Assembly: GCF_011290505.1 (NCBI RefSeq)
Contig: NZ_JAANPV010000001.1
Location: 124,001-188,000 of the forward strand
Direction of reading: 5' to 3'
DNA from: Paenalcaligenes suwonensis
GTDB taxonomy: Bacteria > Pseudomonadota > Gammaproteobacteria > Burkholderiales > Burkholderiaceae_B
Length of the DNA: 64,000 bases
The notes under the pieces are model-generated. The model did not search any database, was not told where the DNA came from, and saw only the letters and a list, made by a program, of their open reading frames with translations. The position numbers were made by a program, and so were the translations under genes. Shown here in pieces: positions 54,671-63,105 of this stretch (positions within the stretch are counted from its first letter, which is position 1; each line of letters begins with the position of its first letter).

Positions 54671-56223
54671 ACTCCAGCCCCCTGCCCCTCAATCTCAGTC
54701 ACGATGGCATCAATCTCTGCGCGTAGCTGGTCAATCTTAGCGACTGTGGTTTTCAACTCAGCATTAAGTTGGGTTATATCAATCAATTCACGGGTGTCTT
54801 CGGTTTCTACATAACTACTGACTGACAGGTTGTAATCGTTGGCTGCTACTTCCTCAAACGGTACCGACTTGGCAAAGTGATCCACATTAGCCTTGTTGTC
54901 GAACACCTGCATAATCTGGGCTATGTGCGCATCCAGCAGTACGTTGTTATTGGTTTCCTTCTTGAACAAGCTGCTGGCGTCAATGAACTGGATATCTGTG
55001 CTTACCTTATTTTTAGCTAACACCAGAATGTTCACTGCAATGGTCGTACCAAAGAACAGGTTAGGCGCCAATGAGATCACTGTTTCCACATTGTTGTTAT
55101 CCACCAGATATTGGCGGATTTTTTGTTCCGCACCTCCTCGGTAAAAAATGCCTGGGAAGCACACAATAGCTGCTCGCCCCTTGCTGGATAGATAGCTAAG
55201 CGCATGCAACACAAAAGCAAAGTCAGCCTTAGATTTGGGTGCAAGCACACCTGCTGGCGCGAAGCGCTCATCATTGATTAGCGTAGGATCGTCGCTGCCT
55301 ATCCATTTCACTGAATAAGGTGGGTTAGAAACTATGGCATCAAAGGGTTTGTCATCACCAAAGTGCGGTTCAATCAGAGTGTTACCTAACTGAATGTTGA
55401 ACTTGTCGTAGTTGATGTTATGCAAGAACATATTCATCCGCGCCAAGTTGTAAGTGGTGTGGTTAATTTCTTGCCCAAAAAAACCATCTTCAATGATGTG
55501 CGCATCAAAATGCTTTTTAGCTTGCAGCAACAATGACCCAGAGCCACAAGCGGGATCATAAATTTTGTTGACACTAGTCTGACCGTGCATGGCTAGCTGC
55601 GCGATCAAGCGGGAGACATGCTGCGGAGTAAAAAACTCGCCACCAGATTTACCGGCGTTGGCAGCATAGTTGGAAATAAGGAATTCATAAGCATCGCCAA
55701 AGAGATCAATCTGACTCGCACCAAAGTCGCCAAAATCCAGCTCAGCTACACCTTTAAGTACCGCCGCTAAACGTGTGTTTTTATCCTTGACGGTATGACC
55801 CAAGCGGTTGCTGGTGGTATCAAAGTCAGCGAAAAGCCCTTTGATATCGCTCTCTGAAGGGTAACCGCTGGCAGAAAGCTCTATGGATTTAAAGATGTCC
55901 GCCAAGTCTGTATTTAGCCTTTCATTCGTATTGGCATCCTTAACAACGTTTTCAAACAGGTCGCAAGGGTAAATGAAATAGCCCTTCGTCTTGATGGCGT
56001 CATCGATAAACTCAGGCGTAAGGCACTCCTCACTCAACCCGGCGTAATTTACACTGTCGTCGCCATTCTCTGCGTAACTAACAAAATTCTCGCTGATAAA
56101 CCGGTAGAACAAAGCACCAAGAACATATTGCTTGAAATCCCAGCCATCCACCGCTCCACGAACTTCATTGGCGATTTGCCAGATTCGTCGTTGCAGTTCG
56201 GCGCGTTGTTGGGTACTGGTCAT
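54667..56223 (-). CDS. hsdM: Type I restriction modification methyltransferase subunit M (type IC-like)
   Basis: A 518-residue N6-adenine methylase, almost the length of EcoR124 HsdM. The SAM-binding motif is [12 protein letters not shown] (near residue 224) and the catalytic motif NPPYSVKW (near residue 299). With HsdS it protects host DNA; with HsdR it forms the restriction complex. It is the first gene of the hsdM-hsdS-rhuM-hsdR operon. Confidence 0.95.
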   Translation of the reverse strand: MTSTQQRAELQRRIWQIANEVRGAVDGWDFKQYVLGALFYRFISENFVSYAENGDDSVNYAGLSEECLTPEFIDDAIKTKGYFIYPCDLFENVVKDANTNERLNTDLADIFKSIELSASGYPSESDIKGLFADFDTTSNRLGHTVKDKNTRLAAVLKGVAELDFGDFGASQIDLFGDAYEFLISNYAANAGKSGGEFFTPQHVSRLIAQLAMHGQTSVNKIYDPACGSGSLLLQAKKHFDAHIIEDGFFGQEINHTTYNLARMNMFLHNINYDKFNIQLGNTLIEPHFGDDKPFDAIVSNPPYSVKWIGSDDPTLINDERFAPAGVLAPKSKADFAFVLHALSYLSSKGRAAIVCFPGIFYRGGAEQKIRQYLVDNNNVETVISLAPNLFFGTTIAVNILVLAKNKVSTDIQFIDASSLFKKETNNNVLLDAHIAQIMQVFDNKANVDHFAKSVPFEEVAANDYNLSVSSYVETEDTRELIDITQLNAELKTTVAKIDQLRAEIDAIVTEIEGQGAGV

Positions 56224-56567
56224 AATGTGCTACCTGTCATAATTTGTTTGTTTACATGCATAGTAAATATTTTATGTATGCAGTTTATGGTGTAGAGGCG
56301 TGCTTTAGTCAAAAGCGTAGCAGGAGAGTTTTTCAGTAAATCACTGTTGCGCTATCCTGTTTTTAGCTCTTGATTGTCGTAGCTGCGGATGAAATAGGCA
56401 AGCAAGGGTGCAAAAGAGCTGACTCAATGGCTTGAGTCGGATAATGCGAAACGTAGGGGGTTACTGCAAGTACGTTAGCGGCAGTTGTGCAGGCTGCTAT
56501 AGATCGAACGTTGAAGGGGGGGTTAGGTATTTTTTGATAGTGTCACTAAGCGCTGTATTTATCAAAA
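56224..56567. other. Upstream region of the restriction operon, no gene seen
   Basis: The 344 bp contain no credible coding frame. A weak promoter for hsdM may be TTGACT (56312-56307, minus strand) with CATAAA 17 bp further. GTTTACATGCATAG at 56251-56264 partly repeats the arm-site motif of the island. Nothing else was recognised. Confidence 0.45.
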
Positions 56568-56589
56568 TTGTTTACATAGTGCTTACATG
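56568..56589 (+). promoter_or_regulatory. Putative integrase arm sites, right end of island 2
   Basis: A 22-bp block identical to 44848-44869 and in the same orientation, 55 bp from the att core in the intact tRNA gene. See the left-end entry. Confidence 0.68.
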
Positions 56590-56602
56590 AAACCAGAAAA
56601 GC

Positions 56603-56632
56603 AAAACGCCACCCGATTAGGGGTGGCGTAAG
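56603..56632 (-). terminator. Terminator serving the intact tRNA-Thr, carried by island 2
   Basis: A 9-bp GC-rich stem (ACGCCACCC and its complement), 6-nt loop, then TTTTGCTTTT on the minus strand. It lies 14 bp past the CCA end of the tRNA and belongs to the island, since it is inside the repeat boundary. Confidence 0.82.
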
Positions 56633-56645
56633 TGCTTGATAACTT

Positions 56646-56721
56646 TGGTGCCGGCTAAAGGAGTTGAACCCTCGACCTTCGCATTACAAGTGCGCTGCTC
56701 TACCAACTGAGCTAAGCCGGC
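56646..56721 (-). tRNA. tRNA-Thr, anticodon TGT
   Basis: A 76-nt tRNA with acceptor stem GCCGGCT/AGCCGGC, D-arm GCTC ... GAGC, anticodon loop CTTGTAA (TGT, threonine), T-arm GAGGG-TTCAACT-CCTTT and an encoded CCA. The first anticodon-stem pair is a G-A mismatch, and the T-stem includes G-T pairs. Its 3' half is the attachment site of both islands, and it stays intact after both insertions. Confidence 0.95.
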
Positions 56722-56751
56722 GAAATAAGAATTATATGGGGGGTGTTCTTA

Positions 56752-56768
56752 AAACGCAAGCGTTTTTA
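56752..56768 (-). terminator. Short hairpin terminator downstream of the BCCT transporter
   Basis: AAAACG-CAAG-CGTTTT makes a 6-bp stem with flanking A and T tracts, 10 bp after the stop. The stem is short and AT-rich, so the call is moderate. Confidence 0.5.
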
Positions 56769-56777
56769 TAAACTTTC

Positions 56778-58808
56778 TTACGATTCCCCATTCGATGTGT
56801 TTTCAGCCAGGATGGTTGGGTCGTTGTCGTGCACTAAATGCAAGAAGTGGCGGTGACGTTCGTACTGATCCAGTATGTCGCCAATCACTTCGTCTTGGCT
56901 CCAACCCATCACGTCGTAATCCTGACCACCTTCGCTTAGGAAGACTTCAGCACGGTAGTACACCTCGTCGTCTCGCTTGGCATCAGCAGGACGCAATGTT
57001 GGGCGTATAACGCTCATGGGGCGCACTTTGTAGCGGAAGTCTTGGTAAGCGCCATGGTGCTCTACATCCAGTGCCAAGGCGCGTTCTGGTTGGTCTTCCG
57101 AGGGTTCCACAACAGTCATCTTGGCATCAAAACCCGCCTTACGCAGTTCGGCTGCTACGGCTTGCATGGCAGGCTCTACGGTGTTGTCTAAGAAACGGCA
57201 TACTTGCTCGCGCTTAGGCATCACAATCAGATTACGTAACCGTTTTTGCCAAGGTTGTCCCGGTGCGATGGGCTGGCTTCTGGCCACGGTCTGGTAACGG
57301 ATGTGGCGCTTGGTAGCATCTAACTGCAAGGCTTTGAATAGCCCCCAGATGGCAATCAGCAAGATGATAGAGAACGGTAGCGCGCTGGCAATGGTGGCCG
57401 TTTGTAGCGCTTGTAGGCCATCGGCCAATAGCAAGGCAATTGCCACCACACCTGCCAAGGCCGACCAGAAAATGCGTTGCCATACAGGGGATGGCTCGCC
57501 ATCTTTAGAGGCCAGCAAATCTACCACTAGCGCGCCCGAGTCAGCCGAGGTCACAAAGAACACCACCACCATACAAATGGCTAAGCCCGAGGTAATAGAA
57601 GCAAAAGGCAATTGCTCTAAGAATACGAACAGAGCTTGTGAGGTGTTTTCTTGCACAAACAGGCCAAAGGACTCCATCCCATCGTACAAGATGGCATGGA
57701 TAGCAGTGTCACCAAACACGGTCATCCACAGCAGGGTGAAACCGGCTGGTACGAGCAGCACACCGCGTACAAACTCGCGGATGGTACGGCCACGCGAAAT
57801 ACGGGCAATAAATAGACCTACAAATGGGGACCATGCTAACCACCAACCCCAGTAGAACAGGGTCCAACCACCAATCCAATCGTTAGGTTCGTAGGCGTAG
57901 AGGTTAAAGGTTTTGCTGACGATGTCAGATAAGTAAGCGCCTGTATTCTGCATAAAGGTTTGCATGATAAATACAGTGGGGCCCAAGATCAGCACGAACA
58001 ACAGCAGTAATACCGCAAAGGCTAAGTTCAGCTCAGACAGAATCTTAATGCCGCGATCCAAGCCACTGGCCACCGACAAGGTGGCCAAGCCGCAGGCAAT
58101 CACAATCAAGATGATTTGATTGAGCGTAGTGACTTCCATGCCAAACAGGTATTCCAGGCCGCTGTTGATCTGCGCGACGCCAAAACCTAAGGATGTTGCC
58201 ACGCCAAATACGGTACCGATAATGGCAAAGATATCCACCGCATGGCCGATGGGGCCATAGATTTTGTCGCCGATGAGCGGGTATAAGGCCGAGCGCAGTT
58301 TCAGGGGTAAGCCGTGGCGGTAGCTGAAAAACGCTAATACCAGTGCCACGATGGCGTAAATCGCCCAAGCGTGTAAGCCCCAGTGGAAAAAGGTGATGCT
58401 CATGGACTCACGTGCGGCCTCAATGGTGCCGCCCTCACCCGTAGGTGGGCTCATGAAGTGCATGACGGGTTCGGCTACGCCGAAGAACATCAACCCAATA
58501 CCCATACCAGTGGAAAACAACATGGCGAACCACGTGATGTTTTTATAGTCGGGCTGAGAGTGATCGGGGCCTAGCTTGATATCGCCGTACCGGCTAACTG
58601 CCAAGAAAATGACAGCAAGCAAAATGATGGCAACAGTAAGAATGTAGAACCAGCTAACGTGGGTAATGATCCAGTTTTGCGTGGTGCTAAAGAGGTTTTG
58701 TGCTGTCTCTGGCGCAAGAATTGCAAACGCCACGAGTGCCAAAATTAGAAAAGCTGCAGGAAAAAAGACGGGAGGGTGTAGGCTAGTTGGGGTTTTATTG
58801 GACCTCAT
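56778..58808 (-). CDS. betT: BCCT-family transporter, choline/betaine type (BetT-like)
   Basis: A 676-residue secondary transporter with about 12 membrane segments in the first 510 residues and a cytosolic C-terminal domain of about 160 residues, the size of E. coli BetT (677). Family motifs are MLFSTGMGIGLMFFGVAEP and the tryptophan-rich WTLFYWGWWLAWSPFVGLFIARI. It probably brings in choline or betaine for osmoprotection. No bet enzyme genes are nearby, so the substrate is inferred from size and similarity only. Confidence 0.85.
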   Translation of the reverse strand: MRSNKTPTSLHPPVFFPAAFLILALVAFAILAPETAQNLFSTTQNWIITHVSWFYILTVAIILLAVIFLAVSRYGDIKLGPDHSQPDYKNITWFAMLFSTGMGIGLMFFGVAEPVMHFMSPPTGEGGTIEAARESMSITFFHWGLHAWAIYAIVALVLAFFSYRHGLPLKLRSALYPLIGDKIYGPIGHAVDIFAIIGTVFGVATSLGFGVAQINSGLEYLFGMEVTTLNQIILIVIACGLATLSVASGLDRGIKILSELNLAFAVLLLLFVLILGPTVFIMQTFMQNTGAYLSDIVSKTFNLYAYEPNDWIGGWTLFYWGWWLAWSPFVGLFIARISRGRTIREFVRGVLLVPAGFTLLWMTVFGDTAIHAILYDGMESFGLFVQENTSQALFVFLEQLPFASITSGLAICMVVVFFVTSADSGALVVDLLASKDGEPSPVWQRIFWSALAGVVAIALLLADGLQALQTATIASALPFSIILLIAIWGLFKALQLDATKRHIRYQTVARSQPIAPGQPWQKRLRNLIVMPKREQVCRFLDNTVEPAMQAVAAELRKAGFDAKMTVVEPSEDQPERALALDVEHHGAYQDFRYKVRPMSVIRPTLRPADAKRDDEVYYRAEVFLSEGGQDYDVMGWSQDEVIGDILDQYERHRHFLHLVHDNDPTILAENTSNGES

Positions 58809-58862
58809 AGACCTTCATATCGTTTATTTTGGAGGCTATCAGTTTACCAGAAACCATTCTTA

Positions 58863-58877
58863 TGCGAATGATTAGCA
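58863..58877. promoter_or_regulatory. Candidate Fur-type box between betT and the sulfate-binding gene
   Basis: TGCGAAT-G-ATTAGCA agrees with the 7-1-7 Fur consensus (TGATAAT-N-ATTATCA) at 11 of 14 positions. It lies 55 bp before the betT start and about 190 bp before the sulfate-binding gene. Neither is a classic iron gene. Confidence 0.35.
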
Positions 58878-59068
58878 TATGTAATGATTGTCAGGAAGTT
58901 TTAACATGTACTGCGATTTTTTTTGGATTCAAGTGCTTTGTTATTTCTTAAGGTAATAAGCGCATGAGTACATTATCGTTCGTATTTATATGGAGACTCT
59001 GCATAATGCACTGCATGGATAAACGGTTTTTGCCGTTGCAGTCACTCAAATATATTGCGGGGTTTATG

Positions 59069-60073
59069 ATGAATGTGAAGAAAATTGTTGGGGCTCTTGC
59101 CTTGGTTGCTACCGCTGCCAGCTCTGCTGCTGTAGCCCAAACAAGTTTGTTAAACGCATCGTTTGATGTGGCGCGCGAAACTTTTGCGGCAGTTAACCCA
59201 AAGTTTGTTGAATATTGGAAGCAGAAGACCGGCGAAGACATCAAAATTGACCAGTCGTTTGCTGGTACTTCTCGTCAGGCACAAGACATCATCCAAGGTA
59301 AAAAAGTTGATGTGGTGACCTTTAACCAAGTGACTGATATCGATATCTTGGCTGATCGCAACATTGTGGCTGCTGATTGGGCCGAGCGCTTGCCAAATAA
59401 CAGTTCGCCCTACTACAGCACCATTGCTTTCTTGGTGCGTAAGGGCAACCCAAAAAATATTAAAGACTGGGATGACTTGGCGCGTGAAGATGTAGGTCTG
59501 GTGTTCCCTAACCCTAAAACATCCGGTAACGCCCGTTATACCTATCTGGGCGCATGGTTGTACGCACACGACCAATTTGATGGCGATGAAGCAAAGATTC
59601 GCGAGTTCGTAGGCAAAGTGCTGGGTAACGTAGAGAACTTCCCTACAGGCGGTCGTGGCGCGACAGTGGCTTTTGCACAGAACGATCAAGGCGATGTATT
59701 GCTGACCTTTGAGTCTGAAGAACTGAACATCGTGAACGGTGAAGAGTTCAAGGACCAAGAGTTTGAAATTATTGTGCCCCCTACCAGCGTGTTGGCCGAG
59801 TTCCCGGTAGCGGTTGTGGATAAAGTGGTAGACGAACGTAACACACGCAATGTAGCGACCGAGTACCTAGAGTTCCAGTACACGCCTGAAATTCAACGCT
59901 TGCTGGCTGGTTTTAACTACCGCGTTACCAATGAAGAAGTGGCCAAAGAAAATGCAGGTAAGTTTGCCGACGTAAAACTGGTCAACCCAACCGATGTATT
60001 GGGTTCTTGGAAAGATATTCAAGCCAAGCACTTTTCTACTGACGGCGTATTGGATCAGATTCAGGCACAGTAA
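59069..60073 (+). CDS. sbp: Periplasmic sulfate-binding protein
   Basis: A 334-residue binding protein. The signal peptide MNVKKIVGALALVATAASSA is cleaved near AVAQ. Typical segments of the family are LLNASFDVARE, KIDQSFAGTSRQAQDIIQGKKVDVVTF, and NPKTSGNARYTYLGAW. ATG 59066 or 59069 gives a proper signal sequence; the longer frame from 58964 does not. It binds sulfate (perhaps thiosulfate) for the CysT/CysW channel encoded next (12-bp gap). Confidence 0.93.
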   Translation: MNVKKIVGALALVATAASSAAVAQTSLLNASFDVARETFAAVNPKFVEYWKQKTGEDIKIDQSFAGTSRQAQDIIQGKKVDVVTFNQVTDIDILADRNIVAADWAERLPNNSSPYYSTIAFLVRKGNPKNIKDWDDLAREDVGLVFPNPKTSGNARYTYLGAWLYAHDQFDGDEAKIREFVGKVLGNVENFPTGGRGATVAFAQNDQGDVLLTFESEELNIVNGEEFKDQEFEIIVPPTSVLAEFPVAVVDKVVDERNTRNVATEYLEFQYTPEIQRLLAGFNYRVTNEEVAKENAGKFADVKLVNPTDVLGSWKDIQAKHFSTDGVLDQIQAQ

Positions 60074-60085
60074 AAGTAGTTAGCT

Positions 60086-60982
60086 ATGACAACATTGTCT
60101 AACACGGCATCGGGGGATAAGTCGGTAACGGCTTCCCCCGTTCGTCAGTGGTTTTTCTTACGCAAACCCATATTGCCGGGTTTTGGGCTGAGCTTTGGAC
60201 TCAGCCTGTTCTATTTGTCCATCGTGGTGTTGCTACCGCTGTCGGCCTTGCTGATTTACGTCAGTGACATGACATGGGCTCAGTACTGGCGTGCTATCTC
60301 GCACCCTAGGGTGGTACAGAGTTATAAGGTCACGATCAGTGCAGCGTTTTACTCCACCATTGCAGCAACACTCATAGGTTTTCTGATTGCGTGGGTGACG
60401 ACTCGGTATAACTTCTGGGGCCGCCGCATGATGGATGCGTTGGTGGATATCCCCTTTGCATTACCTACCTCGGTAGCGGGGCTAACCTTGGCAACCCTGT
60501 TTGTGCCGGGTGGTTGGTTAGGGCAGTATTTTGCGGCCATGGGCATCAAGATTTCCTACGCCTACCCTGGTATTTTGGTGGCGATGACCTTCACCAGCTT
60601 GCCGTTTGTAGTGCGTATTGTGCAGCCCGTCATTGAAGAGTTAGGGTCAGAGTACGAAGAGGTGGCGCAAACTTTAGGTGCACGCCGCTGGCAGATTTTC
60701 CTTAAAGTGATTTTGCCGCCACTGATCCCCGCGATCGTGACTGGTGCCTCGCAAGCATTCATCCGTAGCTTGGGCGAGTTTGGTGCGGTCATTATGATTG
60801 CTGGTAATGCACCCTTTAAAACAGAAGTCACCTCATTGATGATTTTTGTGCGTTTACAAGAGTTCAACTACCCTGCCGCAGCGGCAATTGCCTCGGTAGT
60901 GTTGATGGCTTCCTTGTTGTTATTGTTTGTCCTGCAAGTGGTACAGGGACGTTTATTGGGCTGGCAACGGCAACGATCATGA
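60086..60982 (+). CDS. cysT: Sulfate ABC transporter permease CysT
   Basis: A 298-residue inner-membrane permease with six hydrophobic segments and the binding-protein-dependent transport signature EVAQTLGARRWQIFLKVILPP. It pairs with CysW to form the sulfate channel. It overlaps cysW by 4 bp. Confidence 0.92.
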   Translation: MTTLSNTASGDKSVTASPVRQWFFLRKPILPGFGLSFGLSLFYLSIVVLLPLSALLIYVSDMTWAQYWRAISHPRVVQSYKVTISAAFYSTIAATLIGFLIAWVTTRYNFWGRRMMDALVDIPFALPTSVAGLTLATLFVPGGWLGQYFAAMGIKISYAYPGILVAMTFTSLPFVVRIVQPVIEELGSEYEEVAQTLGARRWQIFLKVILPPLIPAIVTGASQAFIRSLGEFGAVIMIAGNAPFKTEVTSLMIFVRLQEFNYPAAAAIASVVLMASLLLLFVLQVVQGRLLGWQRQRS

Positions 60983-61809
60983 GAAAAAAACCGCAGAGTT
61001 TTGGGCAGTGGCTGCAAGTAGGTGCAGGCTTGGCCGTAGTGGTGGTGATGCTCATCATCCCTTTGGCGCTAATTTTCAGTCAGGTTATCGCAGGTGGTTG
61101 GACGCTGCTGGCAGAAAACCTAAGCGAAGACTTCATGCAACATGCCATTGGGCTGACTATTTTCGTGGCACTGCTCAGTGTGCCGCTAAACATGGTGTTC
61201 GGTATTTTGCTGGCGTGGTGTATGACGCATTACCAGTTCAGGGGCAAACGCCTGCTGAGCTTGTTTGTGGATATTCCCTACGCGGTATCGCCTGTGGTGG
61301 CAGGTTTGTGTTATTTGGTGGTGTATGGCGCAGAAACCATGATGGGCCGCTGGCTGGGCGCACATAACGTGCAACTGATGTTTGCGTGGCCCGGTATTGT
61401 GATGGTGACTATTTTTGTGACCGTGCCTTATGTGGCTCGTATTCTGATTCCGGTGATGCAAACCTTGGGTAGCGAACAAGAAGAGGCGGCGCTAAGTCTA
61501 GGTGCATCAGGTTGGCAGATTTTCTGGCAAGTGACCATGCCCAATATACGTTGGGGCTTGGTATACGGCGTAGTGTTGACCAATGCGCGGGCGATTGGTG
61601 AGTTTGGTGCCGTGTCGGTGGTGTCGGGTACGGTGATGAACCAAACCTTAACGTTATCGTTGTTGGTGGAACAGTTAAATAACGACTACAAAACGGCGGC
61701 AGCCTTTACGGCAGCAGGCTTGTTAGCATGTATGGCTATTTTGACTGTGGGTTTGAAAAGCCTACTGGAGTGGCGTTTGCAGCAGAACAAAACAGCGCCT
61801 CAGAACTAA
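60979..61809 (+). CDS. cysW: Sulfate ABC transporter permease CysW
   Basis: A 276-residue permease with the EAA loop EEAALSLGASGWQIFWQVTMPN and the family motif NARAIGEFGAVSVVSG. It is the last gene of the unit, followed by a terminator 55 bp later. The ATPase gene cysA, often next, is not here and should be elsewhere. Confidence 0.93.
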   Translation: MRKKPQSFGQWLQVGAGLAVVVVMLIIPLALIFSQVIAGGWTLLAENLSEDFMQHAIGLTIFVALLSVPLNMVFGILLAWCMTHYQFRGKRLLSLFVDIPYAVSPVVAGLCYLVVYGAETMMGRWLGAHNVQLMFAWPGIVMVTIFVTVPYVARILIPVMQTLGSEQEEAALSLGASGWQIFWQVTMPNIRWGLVYGVVLTNARAIGEFGAVSVVSGTVMNQTLTLSLLVEQLNNDYKTAAAFTAAGLLACMAILTVGLKSLLEWRLQQNKTAPQN

Positions 61810-61864
61810 AGTTATATACAGGCAGTTTGAGCCGCTTGCGACTCGCTGCCTTATCCACAGAACA

Positions 61865-61901
61865 AAAAAAGCCTACCTGATCATATCAGGTAGGCTTTTT
61901 T
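61865..61901. terminator. Bidirectional terminator between cysW and sspB
   Basis: A perfect 17-bp stem (AAAAAAGCCTACCTGAT and its complement) with a 3-nt loop, so a T-run follows the hairpin in either direction. It serves the two convergent operons. Confidence 0.92.
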
Positions 61902-61931
61902 ACAGCATCTCACACAGCAATAAGCTGCGCT

Positions 61932-62372
61932 TTATTTGACGATTTTCAAGTGCGAGGCTTTGTCGGCCTTGCTCTGTGCGCCAGTGCCAGCAGCAGGAGC
62001 TTGCGATGTAGCGGAAGATGCTGAATCCGATGCGCTGGTTGTCCCCGGATACGCTGGGGACTCAGAGACTTCAAACCCCATGCCGGCACCCGTTTCGCGC
62101 GCATAAATAGCGCTTACTGCGGCGACAGGCACAAATAGGTCTTCGGCAACACCACCAAAACGTGCTTGAAACTCGATGTAGTCGTTGCCAATCACGAGTT
62201 GATTGGTGGCGAGTAAGTCTAGGTTCAGCGTGATTTGGCCATCTTGTACGTAGCCTGCAGGAACAACGGTGTTGTCATCCACAGTGACTACTATGTACGG
62301 TGTGTAGCCGTTATCGGTGCACCATTCGTGCAAAGCACGAAGCATGTAGGGTTTGGTAGAAGTCTCTTGCAT
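61932..62372 (-). CDS. sspB: ClpXP protease specificity-enhancing factor SspB
   Basis: A 146-residue protein. The N-terminal fold (KPYMLRALHEWCTDNGYTPYIVV ... GQITLNLDL) binds ssrA-tagged peptides. The acidic/flexible C-terminus ends in KASHLKIVK, a motif that docks on ClpX. It is co-transcribed with sspA, 7 bp downstream of it. Confidence 0.92.
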   Translation of the reverse strand: MQETSTKPYMLRALHEWCTDNGYTPYIVVTVDDNTVVPAGYVQDGQITLNLDLLATNQLVIGNDYIEFQARFGGVAEDLFVPVAAVSAIYARETGAGMGFEVSESPAYPGTTSASDSASSATSQAPAAGTGAQSKADKASHLKIVK

Positions 62373-62379
62373 GGTGTGA

Positions 62380-62991
62380 TTAGCGACGCATGACTTTTTC
62401 GGACGGTGTCAAAGCCTCGATAAAGGCTGGACGGGAGAACACGCGCTCGGCGTATTTTTGTACCGGAGCAGCGCTCTTAGGCAATTCAATACCGTAGTGG
62501 TCCAAGCGCCATAGCAACGGAGCAATAGCCACGTCCAACATGGAGAACTCTTCGCCCAACATGTATTTGTTTTTGGTCAGGATAGGAGCCAACTGTGCCA
62601 AGTGATCGCGGATTTGCGCACGGGCTTTGTCTTGGGCTTTGGGGTCGGCTGCTTGTCTACGGTCTTCCAAAATGGAAACGTAGGTAAACAGTTCACGCTC
62701 AAAGTTGTACAAGAACAGGCGTGTGCGGGCGCGCATGGTTGGGTCTGCAGGCATCAACTGTGGATGCGGGAAACGCTCATCAATGTATTCGTTGATGATG
62801 TTGGATTCGTACAGAACCAGATCGCGCTCAACCAGAATAGGTACTTGGCCATATGGATTCATGACGGCGATGTCTTCGGGCTTGTTATACAAGTCAATAT
62901 CGCGAATCTCGAAATCCATGCCTTTCTCAAACAACACAAAACGGCAGCGTTGTGAGAAGGGGCATGTAGTTCCAGAGTAGAGTACCATCAT
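62380..62991 (-). CDS. sspA: Stringent starvation protein A / glutathione S-transferase-like
   Basis: A 203-residue protein with a thioredoxin-like N-domain (VLYSGTTCPFSQRCRFVLFEKG) and an all-helical GST C-domain. In proteobacteria SspA binds RNA polymerase in stationary phase or under stress. ATG 62991 (or 62988) is chosen; the longer frame would read through a terminator-like hairpin. It lies between petC and sspB, the usual order in betaproteobacteria. Confidence 0.92.
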   Translation of the reverse strand: MMVLYSGTTCPFSQRCRFVLFEKGMDFEIRDIDLYNKPEDIAVMNPYGQVPILVERDLVLYESNIINEYIDERFPHPQLMPADPTMRARTRLFLYNFERELFTYVSILEDRRQAADPKAQDKARAQIRDHLAQLAPILTKNKYMLGEEFSMLDVAIAPLLWRLDHYGIELPKSAAPVQKYAERVFSRPAFIEALTPSEKVMRR

Positions 62992-63022
62992 AGTGAGGAT
63001 TCCAGTCGTAGAAATAAAAACA

Positions 63023-63040
63023 AGAGCCAGCATAGGCTCT
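63023..63040 (-). terminator. Terminator-like hairpin between petC and sspA
   Basis: AGAGCC-TATGCT-GGCTCT on the minus strand is followed by TGTTTTTATTT. It lies 32 bp before the sspA ATG, so it may be a partial terminator that lowers readthrough from the pet operon. Confidence 0.6.
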
Positions 63041-63070
63041 GATAATAATACCGGCGTCTTAGCAACATTA

Positions 63071-63095
63071 CCATGCTGCCACGTTGGCAGCATGG
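63071..63095. repeat. Perfect 11-bp-stem hairpin downstream of petC
   Basis: CCATGCTGCCA-CGT-TGGCAGCATGG, 11 bp past the petC stop, without a following T-run. It may protect the 3' end of the pet mRNA from exonucleases or act with the next hairpin. Confidence 0.6.
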
Positions 63096-63105
63096 TCACA
63101 AGACA

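Larger units (their letters stand above)
44672..56644. mobile_element. Genomic island 2 (tRNA-Thr insertion; type I restriction-modification)
   Basis: A segment of about 12.0 kb between the tRNA-Thr repeat at 44672-44721 and the intact tRNA at 56646-56721. An integrase gene starts 163 bp inside the left repeat, and an identical 22-bp block lies near both ends (44848-44869 and 56568-56589). The cargo is small regulators, a primase-like protein and a type IC restriction-modification operon. The size and the integrase-regulator-primase order resemble phage satellites, but no packaging genes were seen. Confidence 0.87.

Noticed and set aside
18803-56644. Complete prophage or conjugative element
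   Set aside because: No capsid, tail, terminase, relaxase or mating-pore genes were seen in either island.
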